From: Candidatus Thalassospirochaeta sargassi
Lineage (GTDB): Bacteria > Spirochaetota > Spirochaetia > UBA9216
DNA length: 64,000 nucleotides
Direction of reading: 5' to 3'
Assembly (NCBI GenBank): GCA_028532855.1
Contig: JAQQAL010000011.1
Span: 248,001-312,000 of the forward strand
Shown: one piece after another, positions 8,172 through 16,512 of the stretch
Numbering within the stretch: the first letter of the stretch is position 1
How the letters are laid out: every line of letters begins with the position of its first letter
Translations under genes and position numbers: made by a program
Notes under the pieces: model-generated
Database searches by the model: none
Seen by the model: only the letters and a program-made list of their open reading frames with translations
Told to the model about the DNA's origin: nothing

Positions 8172-9430
8172 TTTTTTTCCTCTCCATACAGGCACACCCT
8201 GTTTCTGCCGTTTTCTTTTGCATAATAAAGAGCCTGATCCGACTCCTGGGTGAGATCAGCTGATGTATTGTGGTCGGAATCAAATCTTGCAATACCGAAG
8301 CTTGCTGTAAACTGTGGTACCCCGTCTTCCATGGATTCAGATTCGTTTTCTATTCTGGCTCTGATTCTTTCGGCAACAATCTTTGCCTGCTGAGAATTGG
8401 TTTCAGGCAGTATTATGCCGAATTCTTCTCCTCCGAGCCTGCCTGCGGAGTCGGTTTCTCTGAGGCTCGTTTTTACGATCTCAGCAAATCTTATAAGTGC
8501 TTTGTCGCCTGCGTCATGTCCAAAGCTGTCGTTTACTGCTTTGAAGTGATCAATATCGATCATGATAAATGTAAGTTTTTCGCCGTATCTGCTTGCGCGG
8601 GCCCGTTCCTGATCAAGCACTTCTATGAACTTGCGTCGGTTTAGCAGCCCGGTCAGCGGGTCGGTAAATGCAAGCGTATGAAGTTTTTCCTTCGCGTTTT
8701 TCAGCTGAAGATGGGTATTAACTCTGGCAAGCAGTTCGGGGCTGTTGAAGGGTTTTACGACATAATCAATACCGCCGTAAATGAAGCTTTCAATTATTGT
8801 TTTTTCATCCTTTTTCGCGCTTAGAAAAATAACGGGAATATCGATGAAATCCTTATTACTCTGAATTTTTGCACAGGTATCAAATCCGCTCATTCCCGGC
8901 ATAACAATATCCAGAAGGATTAGATCCGGGGTATGCTCGGTAAGCAGATCGAGGGCTGAATCTCCGCTGTTGGCTGATATTGTCCTGAAGCCTGATTTCT
9001 GCAGAATCTTTTCCAGAAAAACAACGTTTTCTATCATATCATCAACGATCATTATCAGGGCTTCGGCTGAGTTATCAAGGCTGTCCTTTGATTTAAGGTC
9101 GGTGCTGCCGTGACTTAAGGCTGCCGAAGTTGTTCTGGAAACCTTGAGGTTCATTTTAATCGCCAGCGCAATTTCTTCAATGATGGCCAGCAGTGTTTCT
9201 CCGCCTGACTTTATAGCCCCGAGAAATTTGGTTTTTTCAGGATCCGTTTCAGTCTGAAGCAGAAGATCTGAAAAACCCATGATTGCATTCAGGGGGGAAC
9301 GCAGATCATGGTTTACCTTAACGCGAATTGCTTCAATGTTGCGCTTACACCGGCTGTTTCTTACCGCGAGTATAATTAAGACCGTCAGCGAAGCAAGCAG
9401 AGCCGCTGACAACAAGAGGATTATAATCAT
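8168..9430 (-). CDS. hybrid DHp-receiver-GGDEF diguanylate cyclase, no kinase ATPase domain
   Basis: 420 aa in this order: an N-terminal membrane helix (about 2-23); a histidine-kinase DHp-like helix with an H-box (VNHDLRSPLNAI, His41); no HATPase domain; a receiver domain (about 125-240, phosphoacceptor Asp174 in LLDIVMPGMSG); and a GGDEF domain (about 255-415). The active site is GGEEF (333-337), and an RxxD inhibitory site (RETD) lies exactly five residues before it, so it should make c-di-GMP with product feedback. A cognate kinase probably acts in trans on the receiver. It overlaps thyA (ATGA) and folA (TTGA) on either side, so it is cotranscribed with thymidylate genes. Confidence 0.88.
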   Translation of the reverse strand: MIIILLLSAALLASLTVLIILAVRNSRCKRNIEAIRVKVNHDLRSPLNAIMGFSDLLLQTETDPEKTKFLGAIKSGGETLLAIIEEIALAIKMNLKVSRTTSAALSHGSTDLKSKDSLDNSAEALIMIVDDMIENVVFLEKILQKSGFRTISANSGDSALDLLTEHTPDLILLDIVMPGMSGFDTCAKIQSNKDFIDIPVIFLSAKKDEKTIIESFIYGGIDYVVKPFNSPELLARVNTHLQLKNAKEKLHTLAFTDPLTGLLNRRKFIEVLDQERARASRYGEKLTFIMIDIDHFKAVNDSFGHDAGDKALIRFAEIVKTSLRETDSAGRLGGEEFGIILPETNSQQAKIVAERIRARIENESESMEDGVPQFTASFGIARFDSDHNTSADLTQESDQALYYAKENGRNRVCLYGEEKN

Positions 9431-10290
9431 ATTGCAACCGGAAATTTTATAAATGGCTGGGGGTTATATCCCTCAAGCTTAATATCTTCAAAGCTCATTT
9501 CAAGCATCGGTTTGTCGGCAATAACCAGCCGGGGCCTTTCTGTGGGTGTTCGTTTAAGCTGTTCTTTCAGACCGTCAATATGATCAACGTAAACATGCGC
9601 ATCTATGAGGGTGTGGGCAAACTCACCGACCTCAAAACCGGTCTCCTTTGCCAGCAGATAGGTCAGAAGGCTGTAACAGGCGATATTGAAGGGAACTCCC
9701 AGGGCAATATCCGCTGAACGCTGGGTCAGGTGACAGTTCAGCTTGTTCCCGGTCACGTTGAAGCAGAATGTATAATGGCACGGAGGGAGCTTGCTTTCGG
9801 CCGCATTTCCCGGATGCCAGGCCGATACTATCATTCTTCGGAGGTTTGGTGTTTCAGGGTTAACCTTTATTTCCTTCAGGGTATCAATAATATACTGAAT
9901 TTGATCAAAGACTCTGGTTCCGGATTTTTCGTCTCTGCTAATCCATTTTGTACCCCAGTTCTCTCCCGGAAGTCCTTCCTCAGGGACCGGAAAGCGTCTC
10001 CAGAATCTTCCATATGCTGTTTCGAGGCGGCCCTCTTGGTCAGCCCATGCGTCCCATATCTTTGTGTGTTTTCTCAATTCTCTGATATGTTCGTCTCCCG
10101 AAAGATACCAGAACAGTTCATAAAGCATTGAATTAAAAAATACTTTTTTTGTGGTTAGAAGGGGATAGCCTTCTGCAAGATTGATCCTGTAAAAATACGC
10201 GAAGCAGCTGAGCGTGTCAGTACCGGTGCGGTTCTTCTTTAGAACTCCGTTTTCCAGGACATAGTCTACAAGTTCCAGATATTCTTTCAA
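9427..10290 (-). CDS. thyA: thymidylate synthase
   Basis: Makes dTMP from dUMP with methylene-tetrahydrofolate, producing the dihydrofolate that FolA recycles. 287 aa. Seen: RTGTDTLSCFAYFYR near the N-terminus, the catalytic Cys in LPPCHYTFCFNV, QRSADIALGVPFNIACYS for dUMP binding, and the C-terminal FPVAI. Start is a TTG at 10290 behind an AGAGG ribosome site. First gene of a tight thyA/diguanylate-cyclase/folA operon. Confidence 0.97.
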   Translation of the reverse strand: MKEYLELVDYVLENGVLKKNRTGTDTLSCFAYFYRINLAEGYPLLTTKKVFFNSMLYELFWYLSGDEHIRELRKHTKIWDAWADQEGRLETAYGRFWRRFPVPEEGLPGENWGTKWISRDEKSGTRVFDQIQYIIDTLKEIKVNPETPNLRRMIVSAWHPGNAAESKLPPCHYTFCFNVTGNKLNCHLTQRSADIALGVPFNIACYSLLTYLLAKETGFEVGEFAHTLIDAHVYVDHIDGLKEQLKRTPTERPRLVIADKPMLEMSFEDIKLEGYNPQPFIKFPVAI

Positions 10291-10383
10291 CTTTGACCTC
10301 TTTATTGCTATTCAGTTTATTTTATATTAATAGTCTAACACAATTATTATAGTCGGAAAAGTCCGCTGTTGTCACCGGGTTTC

Positions 10384-12372
10384 TCAGCCCTGATACTTTT
10401 TTAAAAGTGCTTCAGTATCGATAAGGGTCACCGAGTAAAGAGGTTTTCCCTGGTATACCGGATCGTATCGGTATACAGGAATCTCTTCAGTGTTCCGCTG
10501 ATAAAAGGGGCTTGCTTCAGTGTTTATCAGGAAGTCGAGCAGGGACACCAGCATAAGGCTGTATCGCAGAAGATTTTCGTTTGTCGGTGCAATGTTATCC
10601 TTCGCCAGAATTTTACCTAAGCGGTAACTCGTAATATTTTTAATCTCGAAATGAAAGGGTTCGCTGTAATTGCTTATCAGCTTCTGTCTTTCTTTACTGT
10701 TGTCGAATTCTTCCATCAGGGCCTTGAGTGTCCGATAGAAATTAGAAACCTGTTCATGGAATTTGGGCGCTTTCAGCGGTATTGTCTCGGATTTGTACAG
10801 GATTTTAAATTTCATGAAGGGCAGAATGAACTTGCGTTTAAACCAGTAGATATCTGTCAGCAGTTTCTGACCGAATTTGCTTGTTGAATAGTCCACTCCC
10901 TTTTCGATATTCCTGCAATATTCTATCAACAGCTTGTTATAGTTTTTCTGAATCATCTCATCGATGAAAAGATGCCATTTATCCGTTGTTTTCTCTATTT
11001 CTTTCTTGTGATCCGAAACGATGGATATACTCCGAAACCCGTAAAGCAGATCCTGAATAATTGAAGCAAGAACCACTACCTGCTGCAGCGGATCTTCAGC
11101 TGGTATCAGTTCGGTTCCTTTCGGGAATTTAAACAAGGGATGAAAATACGGATAGTAGTCGGGGAACTCGTTCTGTCTGCTCCAGCCTGATTCAGGGAAT
11201 ATCCGTTCAAGAAGAACCAGGGCGTTTGATATCTCTTTTTCGTCCCGCTTCAGTTCTTCTCTTTTCATCTTTTTCAGCTGCTCTTCCCGCTCTTTCTCAA
11301 GCTTCTGCTTAAGGTGGTTTAGCGAATACTGTTTTTTTCCCAGCTCCTGTAGATTTTCCGGCGGAATAACAAGGCTGTCTTCATCAATCTTAAGGTAATT
11401 GAGAATGAGATCACGCTTTCTGTTCATAAACTCACGATAATAATGAAATCTGGTCCCAGTAAGTTTCAGCAGAAGAGGGTAGCAGGTAAATGCAATATCT
11501 TTAAGCACGATCTTAATCTTTTCTTTCACATCGAGATATCTGTTTTTTATGTTCACCAGCTCTTCAGGGTCTTCACTGTAAAGAAGCTGAAGGACTTTAT
11601 ACAGCCTGTCGACTGCAGCGTAGATATGTTTTATATCGACCTGCGATAATGAGATAATCGGTTCATAAATCAGGAAACACAGCCTCCCGCAGTCTCGAAT
11701 TTCCCTGTTTCTAGGTGATTTTTGAAGATCTGATAAAATGCTGCTCATCTCCTTGAGATCCCAGCTGATCAGAATCTTCAGGATATCACGATAATATGGA
11801 TTTATGTAAAGCTTGAATGTGCCGGGGTTAAGCTGTTTTAGAAGTGATTTGAGCTTTGTTTCCAGGTTTTCTATGTGACTGTAGTAAAAGGTATCGCCTT
11901 CAAGTATGAAATCGGGGTTAACCTTATCTTTGCGCTTGATAAGGAAGCTGAAATAGGCTGAAAAGAGGTCTGATCTGCTTTTTACCCTGTGCTCAGGGCG
12001 GGCGGCCATCCTGTCAATTTTAATGCGATCGAAATATCCCGGTTTTGTCTTAGCCGTTTTTTTTCTGTTGTAGTGACCGGTATATGCATCAGAATGCGGT
12101 TTCTGTTTTTTTTCAGAAGAGGCTGCTGCCGATGGTTCACCCGCCTTGCGGGAGCCTCCTCCTGAGCCCTTACCGGAGGGTCGGTGAGAGGACGTGACCT
12201 TTTTAAGATGATCATATTTCTGTTTAAGGGCCTCATCAGTTTTTTCAAAACCCACCTCACCGCCCAGGATGGATGCCATTCTGTCGGCTTCTTCTTTTGA
12301 GAGTTCCCCGAGATTATTTCTTGTACGGTCCAGATCACCCGGGTTGTATATTTCAGGCCGGCTCTTTGCCAT
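10384..12372 (-). CDS. large protein of unknown function
   Basis: About 662 aa, not recognised. No signal peptide or membrane helix. The N-terminal 140 residues are polar and low in complexity (Ser/Gly/Lys-rich linker after a short helical stretch with DRMASILGGEVGFEK), suggesting disorder. The rest is predicted mainly helical, with a charged coiled coil around residues 370-395 (KLEKEREEQLKKMKREEL) and many aromatic residues in the last 280. The ORF track begins at a TTG (12393); the ATG at 12372 has GGGGAAG about 8 nt upstream and is preferred. It lies alone between thyA and trxB. It may be a spirochaete-restricted cytoplasmic protein; no enzymatic motif was found. Confidence 0.75.
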   Translation of the reverse strand: MAKSRPEIYNPGDLDRTRNNLGELSKEEADRMASILGGEVGFEKTDEALKQKYDHLKKVTSSHRPSGKGSGGGSRKAGEPSAAASSEKKQKPHSDAYTGHYNRKKTAKTKPGYFDRIKIDRMAARPEHRVKSRSDLFSAYFSFLIKRKDKVNPDFILEGDTFYYSHIENLETKLKSLLKQLNPGTFKLYINPYYRDILKILISWDLKEMSSILSDLQKSPRNREIRDCGRLCFLIYEPIISLSQVDIKHIYAAVDRLYKVLQLLYSEDPEELVNIKNRYLDVKEKIKIVLKDIAFTCYPLLLKLTGTRFHYYREFMNRKRDLILNYLKIDEDSLVIPPENLQELGKKQYSLNHLKQKLEKEREEQLKKMKREELKRDEKEISNALVLLERIFPESGWSRQNEFPDYYPYFHPLFKFPKGTELIPAEDPLQQVVVLASIIQDLLYGFRSISIVSDHKKEIEKTTDKWHLFIDEMIQKNYNKLLIEYCRNIEKGVDYSTSKFGQKLLTDIYWFKRKFILPFMKFKILYKSETIPLKAPKFHEQVSNFYRTLKALMEEFDNSKERQKLISNYSEPFHFEIKNITSYRLGKILAKDNIAPTNENLLRYSLMLVSLLDFLINTEASPFYQRNTEEIPVYRYDPVYQGKPLYSVTLIDTEALLKKYQG

Positions 12373-12427
12373 ATCTGTACTTCCCCATATCAATATCGGC
12401 GGGTATCATTCTTAAGTTTAGTACTTT

Positions 12428-12464
12428 TTAAAAAAAAATCCCGCTTTTTATTAAAGGCGGGATT
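12428..12464 (-). terminator. intrinsic terminator of trxB
   Basis: Perfect 8-bp inverted repeat AATCCCGC...GCGGGATT (12437-12444 and 12457-12464), followed on the minus strand by a run of U (A-run at 12428-12436). It lies 20 bp past the trxB stop. Confidence 0.88.
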
Positions 12465-12483
12465 CAAGTCGGGATTTTTGATC

Positions 12484-13425
12484 CTACAACGGATTTTCGT
12501 TCATGTATTTTTCAGCCTCAAGTGCCGCCATACATCCCGTGCCGGCCGATGTAATTGCCTGTCTGTAGGTTTTGTCCTGTACATCACCTGCTGCAAAAAC
12601 TCCAGCTACCGAGGTTTTTGTTGTTCCCTTCTCGGTAATGATGTAGCCGTCGCTATCCATTTCAAGCTGGCCGTTCAAAAAGCCCGTATTTGGATTGTGT
12701 CCGATTGCGTAGAACAGACCCTTTGCCTCGTGATCGAATTCCTTACCTGTTTTAACGTCCTTCAGCACAACATGGGTGAGAGCACTGTCACCCTTAACGT
12801 CGATCAGGGTTGTACTCCAGAGTACTTCAATCTTCGGGTTTGCAAGAACCCTGTCCTGCATTGCTTTGCTTGCACGCAGTTCGTCACGGCGATGAACAAT
12901 ATATACTTTTGAGCCGAATTTTGAGAGGTGCATTGCTTCTTCCATTGCTGAGTCTCCCCCGCCGATTACAACAAGCGGCTGATCGCGGAAGACTGGAAGA
13001 GCGCCGTCACAGACTGCACAGGCAGAGATTCCGCGCTGCCAGAAGTCGTCTTCATGTGGAACCCGCATCCTCCTCGCAATCGCACCGGTTGCGACAATAA
13101 CGGTTTCAGCTTCAACCTCACCCTCGGAGGTTTTTACTGTGAAGGGTCGTTTAGACATGTCTACCGATTCTACTGTTTCGGTCAGTACCTCGACCCCGGC
13201 GTTGACCGACTGGGCTCTCATCATCATGGTCAGCTCTGTTCCGCCTACACCTTCGGGAAATCCCGGGAAATTCTCAACTGTTCCGGTTGTGGTCAGCTGT
13301 CCGCCCGGGGCTATTCCCCCTGCCATCCAGCCTTCATATAATAGGGGTTCAAGACCCGCACGTGCCGCATAAATTCCGGCTGTATGTCCGGCGGGGCCGG
13401 ATCCGATAATTACTACCTTCTTCAT
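12484..13425 (-). CDS. trxB: thioredoxin reductase
   Basis: FAD/NADPH thioredoxin reductase, 313 aa, the usual low-molecular-weight length. FAD loop [17 protein letters not shown], the GGQLTTT...VENFPGF block, redox-active CAVC in the NADPH domain, [10 protein letters not shown] for NADPH, and the C-terminal [18 protein letters not shown] motif. Start ATG follows CAGGAG. Monocistronic with its own terminator. The window holds a second reductase, fused to thioredoxin, at 25188-26471; this stand-alone enzyme is more likely the housekeeping one. Confidence 0.96.
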   Translation of the reverse strand: MKKVVIIGSGPAGHTAGIYAARAGLEPLLYEGWMAGGIAPGGQLTTTGTVENFPGFPEGVGGTELTMMMRAQSVNAGVEVLTETVESVDMSKRPFTVKTSEGEVEAETVIVATGAIARRMRVPHEDDFWQRGISACAVCDGALPVFRDQPLVVIGGGDSAMEEAMHLSKFGSKVYIVHRRDELRASKAMQDRVLANPKIEVLWSTTLIDVKGDSALTHVVLKDVKTGKEFDHEAKGLFYAIGHNPNTGFLNGQLEMDSDGYIITEKGTTKTSVAGVFAAGDVQDKTYRQAITSAGTGCMAALEAEKYMNENPL

Positions 13426-13601
13426 TTTCTGGTCTCCTGTATTTCTAATAAGGTGAATTTAACACAAAACATTTCAAATATGAAGGAAAAAACCTTCTAT
13501 TTGGTGTTAGAATATAATTGCTTTTATTTAATATAATAATAAAAACCATATATAGCAAAATAATTTTTTGTTACTTTTGAGGGGGCCCTCCGTAGTATTC
13601 A

Positions 13602-14204
13602 ATGATGAACATGGAAAGAAACGGAAAAGAGACTGATTATGATGCCTCAAAACTTGCGCCGGCTGCGGCAGGCGGAGACAGCGCCGCCTTCGGAAAGCTG
13701 TATGAGCTGTACTTCGACAGGATTTACCGATACCTCTATTATCGCACCCTCCATAGAGAAACAGCGGAAGATCTCTGTTCGAAAACCTTTCTGAAGGCTC
13801 TCGACAAGCTATCGGGATTCAAGCCTTCTAAGGGATCGTTTGGAAGCTGGATATACCGAATAGCATTAAACAGTCTGATCGATCACTACAGGGCCTCATC
13901 GAAGATAGAATTTCACTCCGGAGTTTGGGATCACCCTTCGGATGGGGATCATGTGATGGATGTGCACAACAAGCTGTACTGGGAAAAGCTTAAACCCGCG
14001 TTGGAAGAACTTCCGTCTGAAAAAAGAGAACTTATTATTCTGAGGGTTTGGGATGATCTTAGTTTTCGGGAAATTGCCGAGCTGACGGGAAAGAGCGAAG
14101 CCGCCTGCAAGATGTCGTTCAGCAGAACATTAAAGTTCCTGAAAGATTCCGTACCATTTTCCGTTCTGATGATGTTTATCGCCTTTAAAACAACTGTAAT
14201 ATGA
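13602..14204 (+). CDS. ECF-type RNA polymerase sigma factor
   Basis: 200-aa sigma-70-family ECF factor. Region 2 spans about residues 27-95 (FGKLYELYFDRIYRYLYYRT, ETAEDLCSKTFLKAL, GSFGSWIYRIALNSLIDHYR); region 4 about 125-180 (ALEELPSEKRELIILRVWDDLSFREIAELTGKS). After region 4 there is a hydrophobic tail (VPFSVLMMFIAF) not usual for the family. No good ribosome site precedes the tandem ATG codons, so the exact start among three close ATGs is open. Its stop overlaps the ribosome-site region of the VWA gene, so the two are one operon. The membrane VWA protein may act as its anti-sigma partner (inference). Confidence 0.9.
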   Translation: MMNMERNGKETDYDASKLAPAAAGGDSAAFGKLYELYFDRIYRYLYYRTLHRETAEDLCSKTFLKALDKLSGFKPSKGSFGSWIYRIALNSLIDHYRASSKIEFHSGVWDHPSDGDHVMDVHNKLYWEKLKPALEELPSEKRELIILRVWDDLSFREIAELTGKSEAACKMSFSRTLKFLKDSVPFSVLMMFIAFKTTVI

Positions 14205-14215
14205 AGGAGATGAAT

Positions 14216-16069
14216 ATGAGTATTAAAGAGATTCTTGAAGATTTATATAAACTCGATCCTGCGTTGAGATCTGAGGAGGCGGAGTTGAAGGAAATAATCG
14301 AAAAACTGCTTGCACAAAAACCGGATGCAGAAGCTGACGAGGATTTTAAGATAAGACTGAAAGAAGAGCTTCTTTCTGGGGCTGAAAGAAAGAAAAAGCG
14401 TGCCGGTTTCTTTCTTGTCCACCGCAAAGAGGTTATCAGGGCTGCCGGTCTTGCCGCGGCAGTTGTTGCTGTGCTGACCTTTTCTGTCCGGTCTGAGCTG
14501 ATAACGGATATTATGAATCCGGTGAAGATGGAGTTAGAAGAAACAGCCATGGCGCCTGTGCCGCTCCCGTCTGCAGAAGCTGAATCAACGCTTGCAGACG
14601 CTGTCGATATAGACGAGGAGCGGGTTTTGACGGCGGACGCCCCCATGATGAAGCGCTCCCTTGCGCCTGCCTCAGAGCATTTTTTTGATGACGGTCCTGA
14701 TCAAGATCTGGTCAGTACTGAGGAGTATCGCGAAATTACCGGGAATGGCTTTATCCTGACCGCTGAGCAACCCGTTTCGACATTCTCAATAGATGTAGAT
14801 ACCGCCTCATATTCAAACGTACGCAGGTTTATTACCAGCGGAGCGCTTCCAGACCCGGATGCGGTTAGAATTGAAGAGCTCATAAACTATTTCAGCTATG
14901 ACTATCCTGAACCGGACGGAGACCAGCCGTTCAGTATTTCAACAGAATATTCGGCCTGCCCGTGGAATGAGAATAACCGGCTGCTGCATATCGGACTTCA
15001 GGGCTGGGATATAGACCCTGCAGAATTGCCGCCGGCAAACCTCGTTTTTCTACTCGATTCGTCAGGATCGATGCAGGATGAGAACAAACTTCCGCTGCTG
15101 AAGGACTCGCTTTCTCTGCTGATAGAGACCCTCAGGCCTGAGGACCGGGTTTCAATAGTAGCCTATGCGGGGTCGGCCGGACTTGTTCTGCCGCCGACTG
15201 CGGGAAATCTTAAAAGCAAAATACTGCAGGCAGTTGACCGGCTTGAAGCTGGCGGTTCAACAGCCGGAGGCGAAGGCCTCGAGCTTGTATATCATACAGC
15301 TGCTGAGAATTTTTTCCCCGACGGCAACAACCGGGTAATACTGGCCACCGACGGTGACTTCAATGTGGGACAGAGCTCTGAGGAGGAGTTGACCGACTTT
15401 ATAGAGAAAAAGCGCGACGAGGGGATCTCACTTACGGTTCTGGGGCTTGGCATGGGCAACTACAAGGATGCCCGGATGGAAGCTCTTGCCGACAACGGCA
15501 ACGGTAATTATTCCTATATAGACACTATTAATGAGGCTAACAAGGTTTTGATAACCGAACTCAGCAGTACGATGCTTACAATCGCCAAAGACGTTAAAAT
15601 TCAGGTAGTTTTTAATAAGTCAGCAGTAGGTTCCTACCGCCTTATAGGCTATGAAAACAGGCATCTGACCGCTGCAGATTTCAATGATGATATGAAGGAT
15701 GCCGGTGATATTGGCGCGGGACACAGTGTGACAGCCCTCTATGAAATAATTCCGGCAGCAGGTTCACTCCGGGCGGAAAATCTTGCTGAAATACGTTTCC
15801 GTTATAAAAAGCCTGAGGAAGATCAGAGCAGGCTGATTACGTCGACTGTTGACAATGTTGTTCGACCGCTGAGCGAAGCTTCCGATAACTTCATTTTCTC
15901 AGCTGCGGTCGCGGAATGGGGAATGCTGCTGCGCGGTTCGGAGTATGCTGCAGATTCCGATATTAGCCGTCTTAGATTACAGGCTTCCGAGGCCGCAGGT
16001 GATGACAGATTCGGATACAGGGCAGAGTTTATCGGGCTAATTGAGGAAACTGAAAAACTGCTTGATTAG
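14216..16069 (+). CDS. membrane VWA-domain protein (YfbK-like), putative partner of the ECF sigma
   Basis: 617 aa: a cytosolic helical N-terminus (about 1-65), one membrane helix (about 70-90), then an outside part with the von Willebrand N-terminal region (FSIDVDTASYSNVRRF, IEELINYFSYDYPEP), a VWA domain with intact MIDAS (FLLDSSGSM), and a YfbK/DUF3520-like C-terminal region. MIDAS implies a divalent metal-dependent protein contact. The start at 14216 is chosen because AAGGAG lies 6 nt upstream; the track start at 14201 overlaps that site. Directly downstream of the sigma factor: the short cytosolic segment could hold the sigma, though no zinc-type anti-sigma motif is seen. Confidence 0.82.
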   Translation: MSIKEILEDLYKLDPALRSEEAELKEIIEKLLAQKPDAEADEDFKIRLKEELLSGAERKKKRAGFFLVHRKEVIRAAGLAAAVVAVLTFSVRSELITDIMNPVKMELEETAMAPVPLPSAEAESTLADAVDIDEERVLTADAPMMKRSLAPASEHFFDDGPDQDLVSTEEYREITGNGFILTAEQPVSTFSIDVDTASYSNVRRFITSGALPDPDAVRIEELINYFSYDYPEPDGDQPFSISTEYSACPWNENNRLLHIGLQGWDIDPAELPPANLVFLLDSSGSMQDENKLPLLKDSLSLLIETLRPEDRVSIVAYAGSAGLVLPPTAGNLKSKILQAVDRLEAGGSTAGGEGLELVYHTAAENFFPDGNNRVILATDGDFNVGQSSEEELTDFIEKKRDEGISLTVLGLGMGNYKDARMEALADNGNGNYSYIDTINEANKVLITELSSTMLTIAKDVKIQVVFNKSAVGSYRLIGYENRHLTAADFNDDMKDAGDIGAGHSVTALYEIIPAAGSLRAENLAEIRFRYKKPEEDQSRLITSTVDNVVRPLSEASDNFIFSAAVAEWGMLLRGSEYAADSDISRLRLQASEAAGDDRFGYRAEFIGLIEETEKLLD

Positions 16070-16100
16070 ATTGTTGAATATAGCTGTAATATAGAGAAAA

Positions 16101-16138
16101 CAGAGCGGAGCATCCGACTCCGGTGCTCCGTTTTTTTC
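16101..16138 (+). terminator. intrinsic terminator of sigma/VWA operon
   Basis: CGGAGCA (16106-16112) pairs with TGCTCCG (16124-16130), followed by seven T. It separates the sigma/VWA operon from the chemosensory operon. Confidence 0.9.
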
Positions 16139-16147
16139 TCTCTTTTT

Positions 16148-16176
16148 TTGACTTTTCTTATTTGATCAATAATAAT
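16148..16176 (+). promoter_or_regulatory. candidate sigma-70 promoter of the che operon
   Basis: TTGACT (16148-16153), 17-bp spacer, AATAAT (16171-16176), located between the upstream terminator and the STAS start codon at 16201, which has GGAG 6 nt upstream. Confidence 0.5.
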
Positions 16177-16200
16177 TAAGTTAGAGAATCGGAGATTATC

Positions 16201-16512
16201 ATGAAAAAAGATCTTGAAAGTAATCTAACAATTGAATATGCGGCTCAGGCTGCTGAATCACTTAAAACTTATATTAGATCGGAAGACAATCCGGTTATTG
16301 ATCTATCCGTTGTAGAAAGGATAGATCTTGCGGGTATACAGCTATTGCTTTCCGTGGAAAAAACCGGAGAAAACATCTCTAAAGATGTCTTTTTTACCGG
16401 AGATCTGGTCAGCAGTGTGTACGAAAGAATATTCAACTGTGGATTTAACACAGTATTTTCCGATGCTTCCGAAAAATTATTTAAAATAAGGAGGAACAGC
16501 AGTGAATTCTGA
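16201..16512 (+). CDS. STAS-domain protein heading the chemosensory operon
   Basis: 103-aa STAS fold. The family signature D-S-[ST]-G-x-x-x-L, whose Ser/Thr is phosphorylated in SpoIIAA-type antagonists, reads IDLAGIQLLL here, so the phosphoacceptor is Leu/Ala and kinase switching is unlikely. It overlaps the GTG start of cheA by 11 bp. STAS proteins of this size are common in alternative chemosensory operons, probably as protein-interaction modules. The specific partner is unknown. Confidence 0.8.
   Translation: MKKDLESNLTIEYAAQAAESLKTYIRSEDNPVIDLSVVERIDLAGIQLLLSVEKTGENISKDVFFTGDLVSSVYERIFNCGFNTVFSDASEKLFKIRRNSSEF

Noticed and set aside
13482-13497. GAAGG-AAAAAA-CCTTC hairpin upstream of trxB
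   Set aside because: Only a 5-bp stem with no U-run on either strand; probably chance in AT-rich sequence.
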